Assembly (NCBI RefSeq): GCF_018069805.1
Contig: NZ_JAGPYN010000001.1
Span: 186,001 to 250,000 of the forward strand
Length of the DNA stretch: 64,000 nt
Direction of reading: 5' to 3'
Origin: Pseudoalteromonas ostreae
GTDB taxonomy: Bacteria > Pseudomonadota > Gammaproteobacteria > Enterobacterales > Alteromonadaceae
Position numbers and translations under genes: made by a program. Numbering within the stretch: the stretch's first letter is position 1; every line of letters begins with the position of its first letter. Below the pieces are notes generated by a model. It saw only the letters and a program-made list of their open reading frames with translations. It was not told the origin of the DNA and made no database searches. Shown piece by piece: positions 8,046-18,900 of the stretch.

Positions 8046-10246
8046 GTCGCGCCTCACGCAGGCGCGTGGATTGAAACTTATATTTTGGCGACCAATTACC
8101 CGATACCGCAAGTCGCGCCTCACGCAGGCGCGTGGATTGAAACATCGATACAATCTATTATTTTAGTCATGTTAATCGTCGCGCCTCACGCAGGCGCGTG
8201 GATTGAAACCATTTTTACAGGCATCGGTATTGATACCGTTGTGTCGCGCCTCACGCAGGCGCGTGGATTGAAACAAGATGTGACGTTTTTACCTACAAAA
8301 TCTACAACGTCGCGCCTCACGCAGGCGCGTGGATTGAAACTTTAGTGCTGTTTCATCGGCATCGCTTAAGTTCGTCGCGCCTCACGCAGGCGCGTGGATT
8401 GAAACGCTTTAGTTGTTTTTAACTTTTCGCTCATTTCTGTCGCGCCTCACGCAGGCGCGTGGATTGAAACTGCTCCTGATACTCAAATGTGTTTTAACTT
8501 AGGTGGTCGCGCCTCACGCAGGCGCGTGGATTGAAACTGGTTATATTGGTCGTATTGATTCTTTTGAAATGTCGCGCCTCACGCAGGCGCGTGGATTGAA
8601 ACATGAATCGCTTGGTGGTTAATTCACTATGCAATGTCGCGCCTCACGCAGGCGCGTGGATTGAAACTTGTAAAGGTAATGGCGTTAATTCATCCAATGT
8701 GTCGCGCCTCACGCAGGCGCGTGGATTGAAACAACTAGGGCAGGCACGCAAGCCACGAATGATCAAGTCGCGCCTCACGCAGGCGCGTGGATTGAAACTA
8801 AAATCCGTACATCAAAAAAGAAAGACTCTTACGTCGCGCCTCACGCAGGCGCGTGGATTGAAACCACGTTTACTTTTATACATCGTAGTTGGGATGAGTC
8901 GCGCCTCACGCAGGCGCGTGGATTGAAACAAACTAGTACTTTATTATAGTACATCTATTTAATGTCGCGCCTCACGCAGGCGCGTGGATTGAAACTCTGG
9001 GATTAAATTAATAGTCATTATAAGTAGTGGTCGCGCCTCACGCAGGCGCGTGGATTGAAACCGGAGAGTCATCGGTATTAGCAATTTTTTTAAACGTCGC
9101 GCCTCACGCAGGCGCGTGGATTGAAACTGAAAATGACAGCTCTACAACGCCATTTACATTCGTCGCGCCTCACGCAGGCGCGTGGATTGAAACAAAGCCA
9201 ATCGGCTTGTCGTTAACAGTTTCAACGTCGCGCCTCACGCAGGCGCGTGGATTGAAACAGTATATTGTTAATCGTTACTTCCCTGAGATTCGTCGCGCCT
9301 CACGCAGGCGCGTGGATTGAAACCATGATGTCAGTGTTGCAGTAAATTGCAGTGTTGTCGCGCCTCACGCAGGCGCGTGGATTGAAACTCTTAATGCGCT
9401 CCAATAACTTAAGTGGTATAAATGTCGCGCCTCACGCAGGCGCGTGGATTGAAACATGTGCGATATCCTCTTATTTACTTAATTTGGCTGTCGCGCCTCA
9501 CGCAGGCGCGTGGATTGAAACTAGCGGGTCTATACCTTGCCCTGCAAAAAGATAAGTCGCGCCTCACGCAGGCGCGTGGATTGAAACATCACTTACACCG
9601 GATTTTGCAGACTCGCATAAAGTCGCGCCTCACGCAGGCGCGTGGATTGAAACGGAATAAACTAATTGCAGGTATGAGAGCAAACAGGTCGCGCCTCACG
9701 CAGGCGCGTGGATTGAAACTTGAATGTCAAGTTTAGACAATAGTTGATTTGCGTCGCGCCTCACGCAGGCGCGTGGATTGAAACCCCGCTCGCGGCATTT
9801 TAGTCACCAGTTTTGACAAGTCGCGCCTCACGCAGGCGCGTGGATTGAAACTTTAGATCCAAATAAGAAGAGCTGGTCGTGGGTGTCGCGCCTCACGCAG
9901 GCGCGTGGATTGAAACTATGGGGATTTTGCGATCAATTGTTGGTACGTCAGTCGCGCCTCACGCAGGCGCGTGGATTGAAACAAATCAACATATTTAAAA
10001 TTTAAAAATACAGTTGTCGCGCCTCACGCAGGCGCGTGGATTGAAACAAGCAGCATATATAAAAGCGCTCCTAGTGAACTAGTCGCGCCTCACGCAGGCG
10101 CGTGGATTGAAACAGAAAAAATAAGTGGGGTTGGCAATGTTTGAGCTGTCGCGCCTCACGCAGGCGCGTGGATTGAAACCAGCAGTGAGCAAACCCTTTC
10201 CTAATTTTTATCTAGTCGCGCCTCACGCAGGCGCGTGGATTGAAAC
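8046..10246 (+). CRISPR. CRISPR array, 34 repeats and 33 spacers, type I-C repeat
   Basis: I counted 34 copies of a 32-base repeat that begins GTCGCGCCTCACGC and ends GCGTGGATTGAAAC. The first copy is at 8046-8077 and the last at 10215-10246. The 33 spacers are 33 to 35 bases long. All copies, including the last, appear identical. The repeat can fold with CGCGCCT pairing to AGGCGCG around a CACGC loop. Cas5c-type cleavage at the base of this stem would leave an 11-base 5' handle ending ATTGAAAC. I did not recognise the target of any spacer. Confidence 0.99.
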
Positions 10247-10590
10247 AAAGTAACTATCACCGAAGAGGAAGATGAGTTCACTGTCGCACAGGCAGCTTAG
10301 CTGATGAGTGACCGACAAAAATGTCGGGAATATTTTTGAACTGCGAAGCAGGCCTTTATGGCGAAGGGTAGGACGCCTAAAGTAAACGACATATCCAGTA
10401 AAGAGTGCAGTGCGAAGAAGTGAGGTCATGGCAGATTTTTGTTTCCGACAAAATCTAAGTACCTAAATACATTTAGGCAATGACTTCTGTAACCAAGCTC
10501 CATGGATGGATTGTTAACAGCGAGGTTTATTTGAAATTAAGTTCGCTTTGATCTGTCGCGAGGTAAACTCGCAGCTACGAATACATGGCT
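10247..10590. other. Intergenic stretch after the array with several perfect short hairpins
   Basis: No convincing gene is present in these 344 bases. At 10283, 36 bases after the last repeat, a partial match to the repeat start (GTCGC then ACAGGCAGC) may be a decayed repeat. Perfect inverted repeats follow: CCGACA-AAAA-TGTCGG (10312-10327), CCTAAAT-AC-ATTTAGG (10462-10477) and GCGAG-GTAAA-CTCGC (10558-10572). A CCATGGATGG motif lies near 10500. Such clusters often mark multicopy intergenic elements, but copy number cannot be judged here. Confidence 0.5.
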
Positions 10591-12033
10591 CTAGTGCTCT
10601 TCATCAAAGACCTTAATTTGATTGCGGCCTGATTTCTTTGCCACGTAAAGTGCGCTGTCGGCGGCGAGGATCATCATATCGGCGGTGGTGTGTTTAGTTG
10701 GTTTACAGCTGTAACACCCGATACTGAGGGTGAGGTGGTCGGCTATGTTTGAGTTAGGGTGCAGGATATTTAGTTGGCCTATTTGCAGTTGCAGTAATTT
10801 GGCAAATTTTAAACAGTGGGTTTTATTAATGCTGGGTAACACAATTGCAAATTCTTCTCCGCCGTAGCGGGCTGCTAAATCACCTTGTCGTTTACATAAG
10901 TTATGCAGTGCATGGGCAACTTGTTTGAGTGCCTCATCGCCTTGCGGGTGGCCATGATTGTCGTTATAAAGTTTAAAATAATCAATATCACACATGATTA
11001 AACTCAATGGTTGATGTGAGCGTGTTGCGCGTTGAATTTCATTGAGTAAGGTTTGATCAAAACAGCGACGATTAGCGATATTTGTTAGGCTGTCGAGATT
11101 TGCTTGTGATTGCAGTTCTTGGTTGGCTAATAGTAGTTGTTGTTGAGCTTGCTCTAGGCGTTGTTTATAAAAAACATTTTTGAGTGCGTTGGTTATAATT
11201 TCACCTACCAGTTTGATCCGCATAAGATCGGTGTCGGTCCAGTGGCGTATATGTGTTACGCAATCACAGCCAATAAAGCCAAATAAGGTGTTTTCAGAGC
11301 GTAGTCCAATACATAAAACCGATTTGATCTCTTCTGATTCAAATTCAGCTTTTTCAGCTGCTGCAGCTGGGGGGAGCAAATTAACGTCCGATACCTTAAA
11401 AACGTGTTTTTCGTTCATGGTGATAAAAAAATACGGTAATAGGTCTTGTTGAATATCTTGCAGCTTTTCTTTAAATGGTTTGATCTGCGTATTAACCCAT
11501 TCATGAGTGTTGCTCATGGCTTTGCCGTCGTCGCTAAATTGAAATAAATAGCTTCGGTCGGCATCACAAAAAGTACCTATGGTTTTTAAAGCGCTTTCGA
11601 TCTGTTGATCGAGGTTGTCTATTTGTATATCAATAAGTTGTGTTGATATTTTTGCTATTACTTCGTCAAAATCAGCTTGCACAGCAAACGATGAGTGCGG
11701 TTCAAGCGCCAGCATTATTAACTGTGGGCCAATTAAACTATAGGTGACTGTAACACGCAGGGTTGTGTGTTTTGTGGCAATATTATAGGTGTGTTCTGTG
11801 TTATTTTGGGGAGTTAAAAATGTGTGATAATCAACAATCGTGTGGTTTTCTATTTGTTGAATCGATAAGTGTTGAAATGCTTTTTCCACTGGACTTATTG
11901 CTGGCATTAATTTAAGTAACTGCTGACTTGATGGGTTGGCGTGCAGCGTATCTGTTTGTTGATCAAACAGTATCATTGCAAGTGGTAATGCTTGTAAAGA
12001 TTGCCAAATTTCGTCTACAGAATACTGTTTCAC
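10591..12033 (-). CDS. Probable diguanylate cyclase, PAS/GAF-GGDEF
   Basis: A predicted soluble 480-residue enzyme that would make c-di-GMP from two GTP. The C-terminal GGDEF domain (about 315-475) has an intact GGEEF active site near residue 390 and an upstream RQGD that fits the RxxD inhibitory site at the correct five-residue spacing. Residues about 130-300 look like a GAF sensor (DADRSYLFQFSDDG, ENTLFGFIGCD), and the first 115 residues look PAS-like. The start is GTG with only a weak ribosome site. It is transcribed divergently from the cation transporter at 12252 across a 218-base gap in which I saw no clear operator. Confidence 0.9.
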   Translation of the reverse strand: MKQYSVDEIWQSLQALPLAMILFDQQTDTLHANPSSQQLLKLMPAISPVEKAFQHLSIQQIENHTIVDYHTFLTPQNNTEHTYNIATKHTTLRVTVTYSLIGPQLIMLALEPHSSFAVQADFDEVIAKISTQLIDIQIDNLDQQIESALKTIGTFCDADRSYLFQFSDDGKAMSNTHEWVNTQIKPFKEKLQDIQQDLLPYFFITMNEKHVFKVSDVNLLPPAAAAEKAEFESEEIKSVLCIGLRSENTLFGFIGCDCVTHIRHWTDTDLMRIKLVGEIITNALKNVFYKQRLEQAQQQLLLANQELQSQANLDSLTNIANRRCFDQTLLNEIQRATRSHQPLSLIMCDIDYFKLYNDNHGHPQGDEALKQVAHALHNLCKRQGDLAARYGGEEFAIVLPSINKTHCLKFAKLLQLQIGQLNILHPNSNIADHLTLSIGCYSCKPTKHTTADMMILAADSALYVAKKSGRNQIKVFDEEH

Positions 12034-12251
12034 TGGAATTCCAACGGTTTGTTAACATGTTAAGTTTACATTCAGTTTGAAGAAAATGGTACTTTAATTG
12101 GCCGTTTTATAGATAAATTAACTCAATATTAAGTTTTTAGTGCGTTTGGCTGATGGAAGTATTACAATTGATACTGTATATCATTACTCTTTTAAACGTT
12201 TCTTAGAATGATGACTTTTAGCACACTAAAGCACAGGTAAAACCGCCTTTC

Positions 12252-13139
12252 ATGACCGATATTACAACTCACCAAGCATCACGACGTAGATTATTAATTG
12301 CATTAGCCATCACAAGCGCATTTATGGTTATTCAAGTTATTGGTGCCTATTATGCAAACTCTCTTGCCGTATTAGCCGATGCGGGGCATTTATTTGTTCA
12401 TAATAGTTCTTTATTTATTGCCTTGATCGCATCGAGCTTAGCGATTCATTTAGCTAAAAATTACAACGATGGTTATCAAAAAGCAGAGTTAACTGGTGGT
12501 TTGATCAATGGTTGTTTGTATTTGGCGATCAGTCTGGTGATTTTATACGAAGGCGGCGAGCGTTTTATGCATCACCATGAAGGACAAGGCCCCGCCGTTA
12601 ATAGTTATTTAATGTCGGTTATTGCCGCCACTGGATTTTTATTTCATGGTGCCGCAGCCTGGGTATTATATAAAGGTAGAAAAGCCAGCTTTAATGTTTA
12701 TGCGGTATTTTTACATTCATTTTTTGATTTGATTTCAACCGTGTCTACGTTTGTCGCCGGTATACTTATTTATCTAACTGGTTGGAGTGTTATTGATATT
12801 TTATCCAGCATGTTGATTGCGTTATTTGTTATGTTTACTGGCGCAAAAGTGATTGTTGGGTGCGTTAAAGGTCTGCGTTTAAATAAAGCAAAGCTACCCG
12901 ATGTGGCTGATATTGAAAGTGCTATAGGGCAAGTTGAGCATGTAGAAAATGTGCATAATGTTACGGTTATGCGCCGCGATAAGGAGTTAGTGGTAGGAGC
13001 ACATGTGGTACTTAAACACCATTGTACTAACGAGAAACATGATGAAGCATGCCGACTTAAAGTTGAGCAATTACTAGCGAGGCAATTTAATGTTGGTAAT
13101 TGTGTATTGCAAATCGAAAGCCATGGATGTCAGCATTAA
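12252..13139 (+). CDS. Cation diffusion facilitator family transporter with altered metal site
   Basis: A 295-residue inner-membrane protein of the CzcD/ZitB type, expected to export a divalent metal in exchange for protons. Six membrane segments precede a cytoplasmic domain (about 215-295) ending in HGCQH. In the family the transport site is HxxxD in helices 2 and 5. Helix 5 has it (His155, Asp159 in HSFFD). In helix 2 the motif reads DAGHLFVHN, so the usual Asp is His50, while Asp43 and His46 are kept. This may change metal preference or weaken transport. The next gene is a kinase after a 76-base gap. Confidence 0.88.
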   Translation: MTDITTHQASRRRLLIALAITSAFMVIQVIGAYYANSLAVLADAGHLFVHNSSLFIALIASSLAIHLAKNYNDGYQKAELTGGLINGCLYLAISLVILYEGGERFMHHHEGQGPAVNSYLMSVIAATGFLFHGAAAWVLYKGRKASFNVYAVFLHSFFDLISTVSTFVAGILIYLTGWSVIDILSSMLIALFVMFTGAKVIVGCVKGLRLNKAKLPDVADIESAIGQVEHVENVHNVTVMRRDKELVVGAHVVLKHHCTNEKHDEACRLKVEQLLARQFNVGNCVLQIESHGCQH

Positions 13140-13215
13140 ATACAATTAGTTAACTTGGCAAAACGCGTTTTTTCTTTTACTTTTAGATATAGCCTATTTT
13201 ATTCGGAAGCGAACA

Positions 13216-15993
13216 TTGCCGTTTTCTCAGCATCGATATTTTGCATTTAGCTGCTCCATACTTTTGGGCGTGTTGGCTGGCTTTGTTAATTTACTGCCGT
13301 TTTGGTTTTTGGACAGCTCTGAATTTTTATTTGGTCAGCTTTTTGTTTTAATTTGTTTGTTACTATTTGGCTTACGCTACGCGTTAGTTGCGTGCACTAT
13401 CAGCGGTGCTTTTATTTTTTATCGTTGGGGACATTGTTGGCCATCGATCGTGTTTGTTGGTGAAGTACTTTGGCTGTATTACTTTAGTTTTAAAGCCGCG
13501 CGGCTGCTGTTTATTCGTGGTATTATTTATTGGTTGTTAATTGGTATTCCACTGCTGGGCCTTATTGGTTATTTTGTCATTGAGTTACCCTCACTTGCTA
13601 TCGTGACCGCCTTAGTTAAGTACTTATTAAATGCCGCCATTATTTTATGTGTTATTGATTTACTAAGCTTTTTCTTTATCCAGCAGGTATGGCAAAAGCG
13701 ACCGAATTCTCTGTATAAAATTCTTAATTACATTGTAAGTATTCTTATTATTTTAGTGGTGCTATTAACCACTATTGTACTTACCAACAATCATTACGCG
13801 CGTATCGAATACGAAGTGAAGGCGCAGCTTTCTGAAAAATCTGAAGATATTGCTGAAAAAATTGACCTGTATTTAAATGACTATCGTCGTGGCATCGTAT
13901 TAACTGCAAAAGCCATCGAGCAGGGGGTTGGTAAACAGCTAGCATTGAATCAGTTAATGGCACTTTACCCAAATTTTCTTACATCAATGGTCACGGATGA
14001 AAACGCAATAGCGCAGGTATTCAACCCGCTAAGTTTACAAAAAAAATTAACAGGCAGTAATTTATCGGTTGCCGATCGGGATTACTTTACGATAGGTAAA
14101 GACTCGCCCACAGGGTATATTTCTAATGTTTTTAGGGGCCGAGGGTTTGGTAATGAGCCTATTGTGGGTGTTTCTGCACCTGTGCATGTTAACGGGCGTT
14201 TTCAGGGAGTGGTTGAAGGCTCATTAGTGTTGGGCTCATTTTTGCAATTTAGGCCAACCATATTTGATAATGATGGCGAATTGATAATTCTTGATGCCAA
14301 AAAACACGTGGTGTTTAGCACTTTACCTACCCATTACTCGGTATTAACTCAGCTCACTGAAGATAAATTTACCCAGTTACAAGGTGATCAACAGTCCATA
14401 ATGACTACCGACATTGATGGTGAACAATATTATGTAAAAATATATTTATCACAACAACAAGGTTGGTATGTAGCAAGCTTATTAAAACGGAAATACGCAA
14501 ACCTTGTGGCGGCTAGTGCATGGGGGCAATCACTATTACTCACTCTTATGGTGATTATTTTGATCAGTATTTTTATCACCCAGTTGAGCCGATGGTTGGT
14601 GAGGCCTATAGAAGAGCTTACTGAACAAATCGATGCGTTTGATCCTAATGCTGATATCAGTGAGTTACAGACGCAAAACAATGCGTGGCTGGAAATACTG
14701 AGTTTACAGCAGCAATTTGCAACTTTAGCATTTAAATTGACCAGCAACTTTAAAGATCTAGAGCAAGTGAATACAGAAAATGCAGCACTGAATCTGCATT
14801 TAAAACAGTTTAATGTGAAGTTAGAGTATCAAGTCAATGAAAAAACAGATGAATTGGTTAAAGCTGTGGCAGTTGCTAATCAGGCTAGTAAAGCTAAATC
14901 ACAATTTTTAGCGAACATGAGTCATGAAATTCGCACCCCGCTTAACGGTATTATGGGGCTAACTGATATTTTACTTAATACTGATGACGTGAAGCTGGAA
15001 CACCGTGAACAGTTACAGATGATCCAGCAAAGCGCAAAAAATCTATTATTGATTCTAAACGATATTTTAGACTTTTCTAAAATTGAGGCGGGGGCAGTCA
15101 AACTAGATATTCATATCGTTAATGTACGAAAACTGCTTACCCAGTTAGCGCAGGTATTTACAAATACAGGTGTACAGCCAGGCGTTGAATTTACATTAAA
15201 TATTGCTTCGTCAGTACCTGATGTGGTGCAGTTAGATTCACTAAGGTTAAGCCAAATTGTCAATAACTTGCTGAGTAATGCGGGGAAATTTACACAAACA
15301 GGCAGTATAACAATGAACATTGATTATGCTGATAATCATTTGTCTGTGGCGATCACCGACACTGGCATTGGTATTTCTGAGCAGCAGCAATCATCGTTGT
15401 TTCATGAGTTTACTCAAGCGGATATTTCAACTACGCGGCAATATGGTGGCACAGGGTTAGGCTTGGCTATTTGTAAGCGAATAGTTCAGTTAATGGGGGG
15501 CAAGCTTAAATTACACAGTGAAGTTGGCAAAGGCAGTTGTTTTACGATCATCATTCCTGTTGAAGTGACGCAATTTAGCCATCAAGTAGACATACAGCAA
15601 AGCCTCCCCGATTTAACTGGGCTGAAACTATTACTGGTTGAAGATAATCTAATCAATCAAATCGTTATTTCAAAAATGCTTAGTGATACCCATTGCACCT
15701 TAGAGGTTGCTAACGATGGTGAAAAAGCATTGGCGTGTTTACAACACAATATGGCCGATATTATTTTAATGGATTGCCAAATGCCTATTATGGATGGTTA
15801 CCAGTGCACAACTGAGATCCGTAACAACAGTGCTCAATTTGGCTCTGTGGTTATTATTGCCATTACCGCTAATGCTTTTGAAGACGATCAAAAACGTTGT
15901 TTAGAAGTTGGGATGGATGATTTTATAGCCAAACCTGTGGATCGCGGCCAACTTTTTCAATGCCTTAAAAAATGGGCTGATACATTGAGTTAG
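13216..15993 (+). CDS. Membrane hybrid histidine kinase with cache sensor and receiver
   Basis: A 925-residue sensor kinase. Residues 1-170 contain about five hydrophobic helices. A further helix (about 172-192) leads to a periplasmic cache-like domain (about 195-430) with [15 protein letters not shown], then a helix at about 435-455, HAMP, a coiled coil, and HisKA with His570 in [11 protein letters not shown]. The ATPase domain follows (GTGLGLAIC), and a C-terminal receiver with Asp853 ([12 protein letters not shown]). The start appears to be TTG with GGAAGCGA shortly upstream; no ATG lies near. There is no output domain, so it should pass phosphate to another protein. The cognate regulator is not evident. 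Confidence 0.92.
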   Translation: MPFSQHRYFAFSCSILLGVLAGFVNLLPFWFLDSSEFLFGQLFVLICLLLFGLRYALVACTISGAFIFYRWGHCWPSIVFVGEVLWLYYFSFKAARLLFIRGIIYWLLIGIPLLGLIGYFVIELPSLAIVTALVKYLLNAAIILCVIDLLSFFFIQQVWQKRPNSLYKILNYIVSILIILVVLLTTIVLTNNHYARIEYEVKAQLSEKSEDIAEKIDLYLNDYRRGIVLTAKAIEQGVGKQLALNQLMALYPNFLTSMVTDENAIAQVFNPLSLQKKLTGSNLSVADRDYFTIGKDSPTGYISNVFRGRGFGNEPIVGVSAPVHVNGRFQGVVEGSLVLGSFLQFRPTIFDNDGELIILDAKKHVVFSTLPTHYSVLTQLTEDKFTQLQGDQQSIMTTDIDGEQYYVKIYLSQQQGWYVASLLKRKYANLVAASAWGQSLLLTLMVIILISIFITQLSRWLVRPIEELTEQIDAFDPNADISELQTQNNAWLEILSLQQQFATLAFKLTSNFKDLEQVNTENAALNLHLKQFNVKLEYQVNEKTDELVKAVAVANQASKAKSQFLANMSHEIRTPLNGIMGLTDILLNTDDVKLEHREQLQMIQQSAKNLLLILNDILDFSKIEAGAVKLDIHIVNVRKLLTQLAQVFTNTGVQPGVEFTLNIASSVPDVVQLDSLRLSQIVNNLLSNAGKFTQTGSITMNIDYADNHLSVAITDTGIGISEQQQSSLFHEFTQADISTTRQYGGTGLGLAICKRIVQLMGGKLKLHSEVGKGSCFTIIIPVEVTQFSHQVDIQQSLPDLTGLKLLLVEDNLINQIVISKMLSDTHCTLEVANDGEKALACLQHNMADIILMDCQMPIMDGYQCTTEIRNNSAQFGSVVIIAITANAFEDDQKRCLEVGMDDFIAKPVDRGQLFQCLKKWADTLS

Positions 15994-18900
15994 CTATGTA
16001 GTTTGCAACTTCTCTTGCACTGCTTGGATATACGCATCGCTAATGAGTATGTCGGCAGTTGTTGGTTTTGCAAAATAATAGCCTTGTAGGTCATCACAGC
16101 CGATGCGATTTAAAAAGTGTATTTGCTCAATTGTTTCTACGCCTTCAGCAATGCAGTAGAGATTTAGGTTTTCAGCTAAGGTGTGGATTGTTTTGATGAT
16201 CGATTCATTATTACTATCTTGGCCGATATTACGCACAAAGCTTTGATCTATTTTAATCACATCAATTGGAAATTGACTTAAATATGTTAAAGACGAATAC
16301 CCAGTACCAAAATCATCCAGTAATAATTTAAAACCTGCGTTTCTGAGCGTTTGCAGCTGCTTAGTCGCTTTGTTTTTGTCATCAAGCAAGGTGTTTTCAG
16401 TGATCTCTAAGCGTAATTGTACGGGTTTTATATGGTGCTGATTTAAAATAAGTAATAAGCGTTCGGTTAAATTAGATTTTAAAATATGCACCGGTGATAG
16501 ATTTAACGATAAGTAAAATCGTGGGTTAGTTTTAAATAATGGTGCGAGATCTTCAAGTGCACGGGTCAACGCTTGCTCGGTGAGTACATCGATTAAACCT
16601 GTTTCTTCAGCAATAGGAATAAACACTGCTGGGGATATCAATTCAGCTTGGTGTTGCCAGCGCATCAAGAGCTCTACACCGTTTATTTTTTTGCTTTTAT
16701 TATTCACAATTGGCTGGTAATTATTAAAAAATAAATCGTCCTTGTAGGCATCTTTTAAGGCATTTTCGAGCAATAGCTTGTGGGTGATTTGGTTATTCAT
16801 TTGTTCAGTGAAAAACTTAAAGCCGTTGCGGCCTGATTGTTTAGCATGCATCATCGCTATGTCGGCATTACGAATAAGCTCATCGGGGGTGTCGGCATCA
16901 AATGGGTAGAGTGCAACTCCTATACTGGCCGAGATATTAATTGAAAAATCGTTGATCACCACCCGTTTAGCAAGCTCTGAGGTGAGCTTACATACTAAGT
17001 TACTTAAATTTTGTGGTGATTCTAAGTTTTTAATTAATAATAAAAACTCGTCACCACTTTGACGCCCTACAATGGCATCTTTATCAAGCATACTATTCAT
17101 GCGAAAGGTAATATCACATAACAGCTGATCGCCAACCGCATGACCAAACGAGTCATTCACTGGCTTGAATTTATCTAAATCTATAAACAGCAAAGCAACC
17201 AGACTCGCATGTGTATCGGCATCTTTTATCGCACGTGATATCTTTTGGTACATTAATGACCGATTTGGTAACTTAGTTAATGGATCATAATTGGCCAGAT
17301 AACGTAGTTCATTTTCAGCGCGTTTTTGCTCAGTTAAATCAGAAATAACCACCACATAATAACTCACTACATTACCGTCTTTTGCCACTGCGGTAATACT
17401 AATATGAATAGGATGCGACGGATTTATATTGGTTTTTATATAAGCGTCTCCTCGCCAGTTTTGTTTGGGTTGCAATGATTTTAGAATACTGATGAAATCG
17501 ACATATTGTTTTTTCCCAAGGGCTGCTAAAAACCGTTTTAGTTCAAGCTTTGCTGGGGTTATTTGAATTGAGAATGCCTCTGCAAAGCTATTATTAACAG
17601 AAAATGGAGTGAGTTGACTGTCTAAAATAAGTAGCCAGTCGTTTATTTGACTAAAGGCTTCACCTAATATCGCTGCTTGCTGTGCTGTGGCACGCTGCTC
17701 TGTAATATTGGTATAAATACCGGCTAATTTGCTCGGATAGCCTTGTTCATTCGTTTCTATTACTTTCCCTATGTCGTGATACCAGAGCCAATTACCATTG
17801 GCATGTTGAAGTCGATAAGTGGCTTGCCATTGCTGAGCATTTTTTTGAGTGATGAATATATGCCAATCATGACGCATTTTACGCTTATCATCAGGGTGTA
17901 TTAATGCGTAAAAATCGTCAAAATCGAAATTTTTTGGCAAAGTTTTATAGCCTAATTCATGCTTTAAGCGTAGTTGTTTTATCCAGTGTGCGGCAATATC
18001 AACTTCCCATACACCGCTTTTACTACTGTTTAAAGCCAGCTCTGTTTGTTGTTGTGAATGCAGTATTTCATCGTGGCTGTGCTTAATAATGCGCTGCCGG
18101 GAACGGTATTGCCAAAAAATTATAAATAGCACCAAAAACGTAATTACTAAATAAAGGCTTATTGCAAGCGGTGAGCGCCATGGGGCATAGGCGACAGTAA
18201 AGTTAAGCGTTTTTTTATCACCGAGGACTAAGTCATTTAAGTTATATGCCGCGATTGTCAGTTGATAATCGCCAGCTGGGAGCTTAGTGAAAAAGACTTT
18301 ATTATTGTTTAGCTTGTCATAACTTAATGTACTGGGACCCGTTAATGACACCTTATAGCGTGTACTATCAATATTTTGAAAATCAAAGTTGGAAAAGCTA
18401 ACTTCTAAGCCCACGTCTTCATCAGTCAGGTGTAAGCGTTGGTTAGCATATTGTAATGGATGATAATTGAGTGCGCGGGAAAGTAACGATATATCGGTGA
18501 TTTCAGTCACAGTGCTGTGGCGGTCGTTAGGGACAGATAAAAAGTCTTGCGGGGCGAGCGTTAGCACGCCGCGTGTACTACCAAAAGCTAAGCGACCATC
18601 GTTTAATTGTGTTTGTGAGTCGATATTAAATTCATTCACAGTTAAGCCATCTTTAACGGTATATGTATTCAATTGCATTGAACTTAAATCGAGTCGATAA
18701 AGGCCATTTTTACTACTGATCCATAAAAAGCCAAATTGGTCTATTTGCAAGGCGGTAATTGTTTTCGTTTTTATACCATTGCTAAGGTTAATACGGTGTT
18801 TTACTTCGTAGCTGTCGGCGTCAAGACCAATCAAACCTTCTTGAGAAGAGGCAAGCCACAGGGTATTGTTATAATCGATGACCCAATCATCAATAGTGAC

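Noticed and set aside
8085..9736. Open frames of 67 to 107 codons with repeated VAPHAGAWIET or SRLTQARGLK segments
   Set aside because: They are translations of the CRISPR repeat in different frames, not genes.
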